Positions 5,405-5,524 of a stretch of 5,524 nt of DNA are shown here, piece after piece. Source of the DNA: Clostridiales bacterium (GTDB lineage Bacteria; Bacillota; Clostridia; Christensenellales; Aristaeellaceae); the NCBI GenBank assembly GCA_019409045.1, contig DXVG01000134.1, positions 1 to 5,524 on the forward strand. The letters run 5' to 3'. Below the pieces are notes generated by a model. That model was not told the DNA's origin and did not search any database. It saw only the letters and a list, made by a program, of their open reading frames with translations. The translations under genes were made by a program, and so were the position numbers. The first letter of the stretch is position 1, and every line of letters begins with the position of its first letter.

Positions 5405-5524
5405 GTGGGCGAACGCGTGCGCGTGCGCCGGGAGCGGCCCGGCGCGCTCTGTGTGGCCTTCGCGCTTTTGCTGACCATGCTGTGCGTGTACCTGATCACG
5501 CTCGGGCGCGCGCATGCGCCCGAG
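5405..5524 (+). CDS. N-terminus of an unidentified membrane-anchored protein, partial
   Basis: A frame starting with GTG at 5405 stays open to the last base (40 codons). The first 12 residues are rich in Arg, and residues about 14-33 are strongly hydrophobic (Ala, Leu, Val, Cys, Phe), followed by a polar Arg-Ala-His stretch. That is the shape of a signal-anchor or uncleaved signal peptide with the rest of the protein outside the membrane. A GAGGGGG run (5389-5395) lies 9 nt before the GTG and may act as its ribosome binding site, so the start is plausible but not certain; another in-frame GTG follows at 5417. The gene lies after the terminator, so it belongs to a different transcription unit. 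I do not recognise the family from 40 residues. Confidence 0.55.
   Translation, partial: MGERVRVRRERPGALCVAFALLLTMLCVYLITLGRAHAPE

Noticed and set aside
4100..5515. A 471-codon - strand frame over the aminotransferase
   Set aside because: It runs through the terminator hairpin and opposite a complete aminotransferase, has low-complexity His/Ala/Arg content and no family features.

Overview
The window looks like chromosomal DNA from a high-GC member of the Bacillota (Clostridia-like). The basis is strongly G/C-biased third codon positions combined with Firmicutes-style AGGAGG ribosome binding sites about 8 nt before ATG, short intergenic gaps, an Lrp/AsnC-aminotransferase gene pair and a U-tailed GC-rich hairpin terminator. 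The assignment is an inference from style, not from a marker gene. All genes lie on the + strand.

Positions 1-3617 hold a tandem array of at least three copies of one unusual gene: the tail of copy 0 (1-248), full copy 1 (282-1961, 559 aa) and full copy 2 (1995-3617, 540 aa). Each full copy fuses an N-terminal GT8-type glycosyltransferase (DxD, DQD, HxxGxxKPW) to a radical SAM domain (CxxxCxxC, GGE) with a C-terminal twitch/SPASM-like cysteine set (CX9GX4C and CxxC). The repeat period is 1713 bp. Bases 1-1505 match 1714-3218 with no difference found by eye; identity then stops abruptly inside the radical SAM domain, where copy 2 has a different, 57-nt shorter segment and a diverged 3' end. 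Copy 1 has the 5' part of copy 2 and the 3' part of copy 0, which is the pattern left by unequal crossing-over, or by misassembly of a repeat. The likely role is making or modifying a surface glycan, but substrate and product cannot be read from the sequence.

Positions 3614-5374 form a separate two-gene operon. A good sigma-A-type promoter (TTGACG, 17 bp, TATACT) overlaps the stop codon of copy 2 and should drive an Lrp/AsnC-family regulator (3675-4166) and a class I/II PLP aminotransferase (4163-5335), which overlap by 4 nt. The operon ends in a strong intrinsic terminator (5341-5374). The natural reading is a regulator sensing an amino acid and controlling its own operon and the aminotransferase; nothing in the window ties this operon functionally to the glycosyltransferase array.

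From 5405 to the window end a new reading frame starts with a basic N-terminus and one hydrophobic segment: the beginning of an unidentified membrane-anchored protein. No RNA gene, CRISPR array, insertion sequence or origin was seen, and no gene-free stretch exceeds 70 bases.
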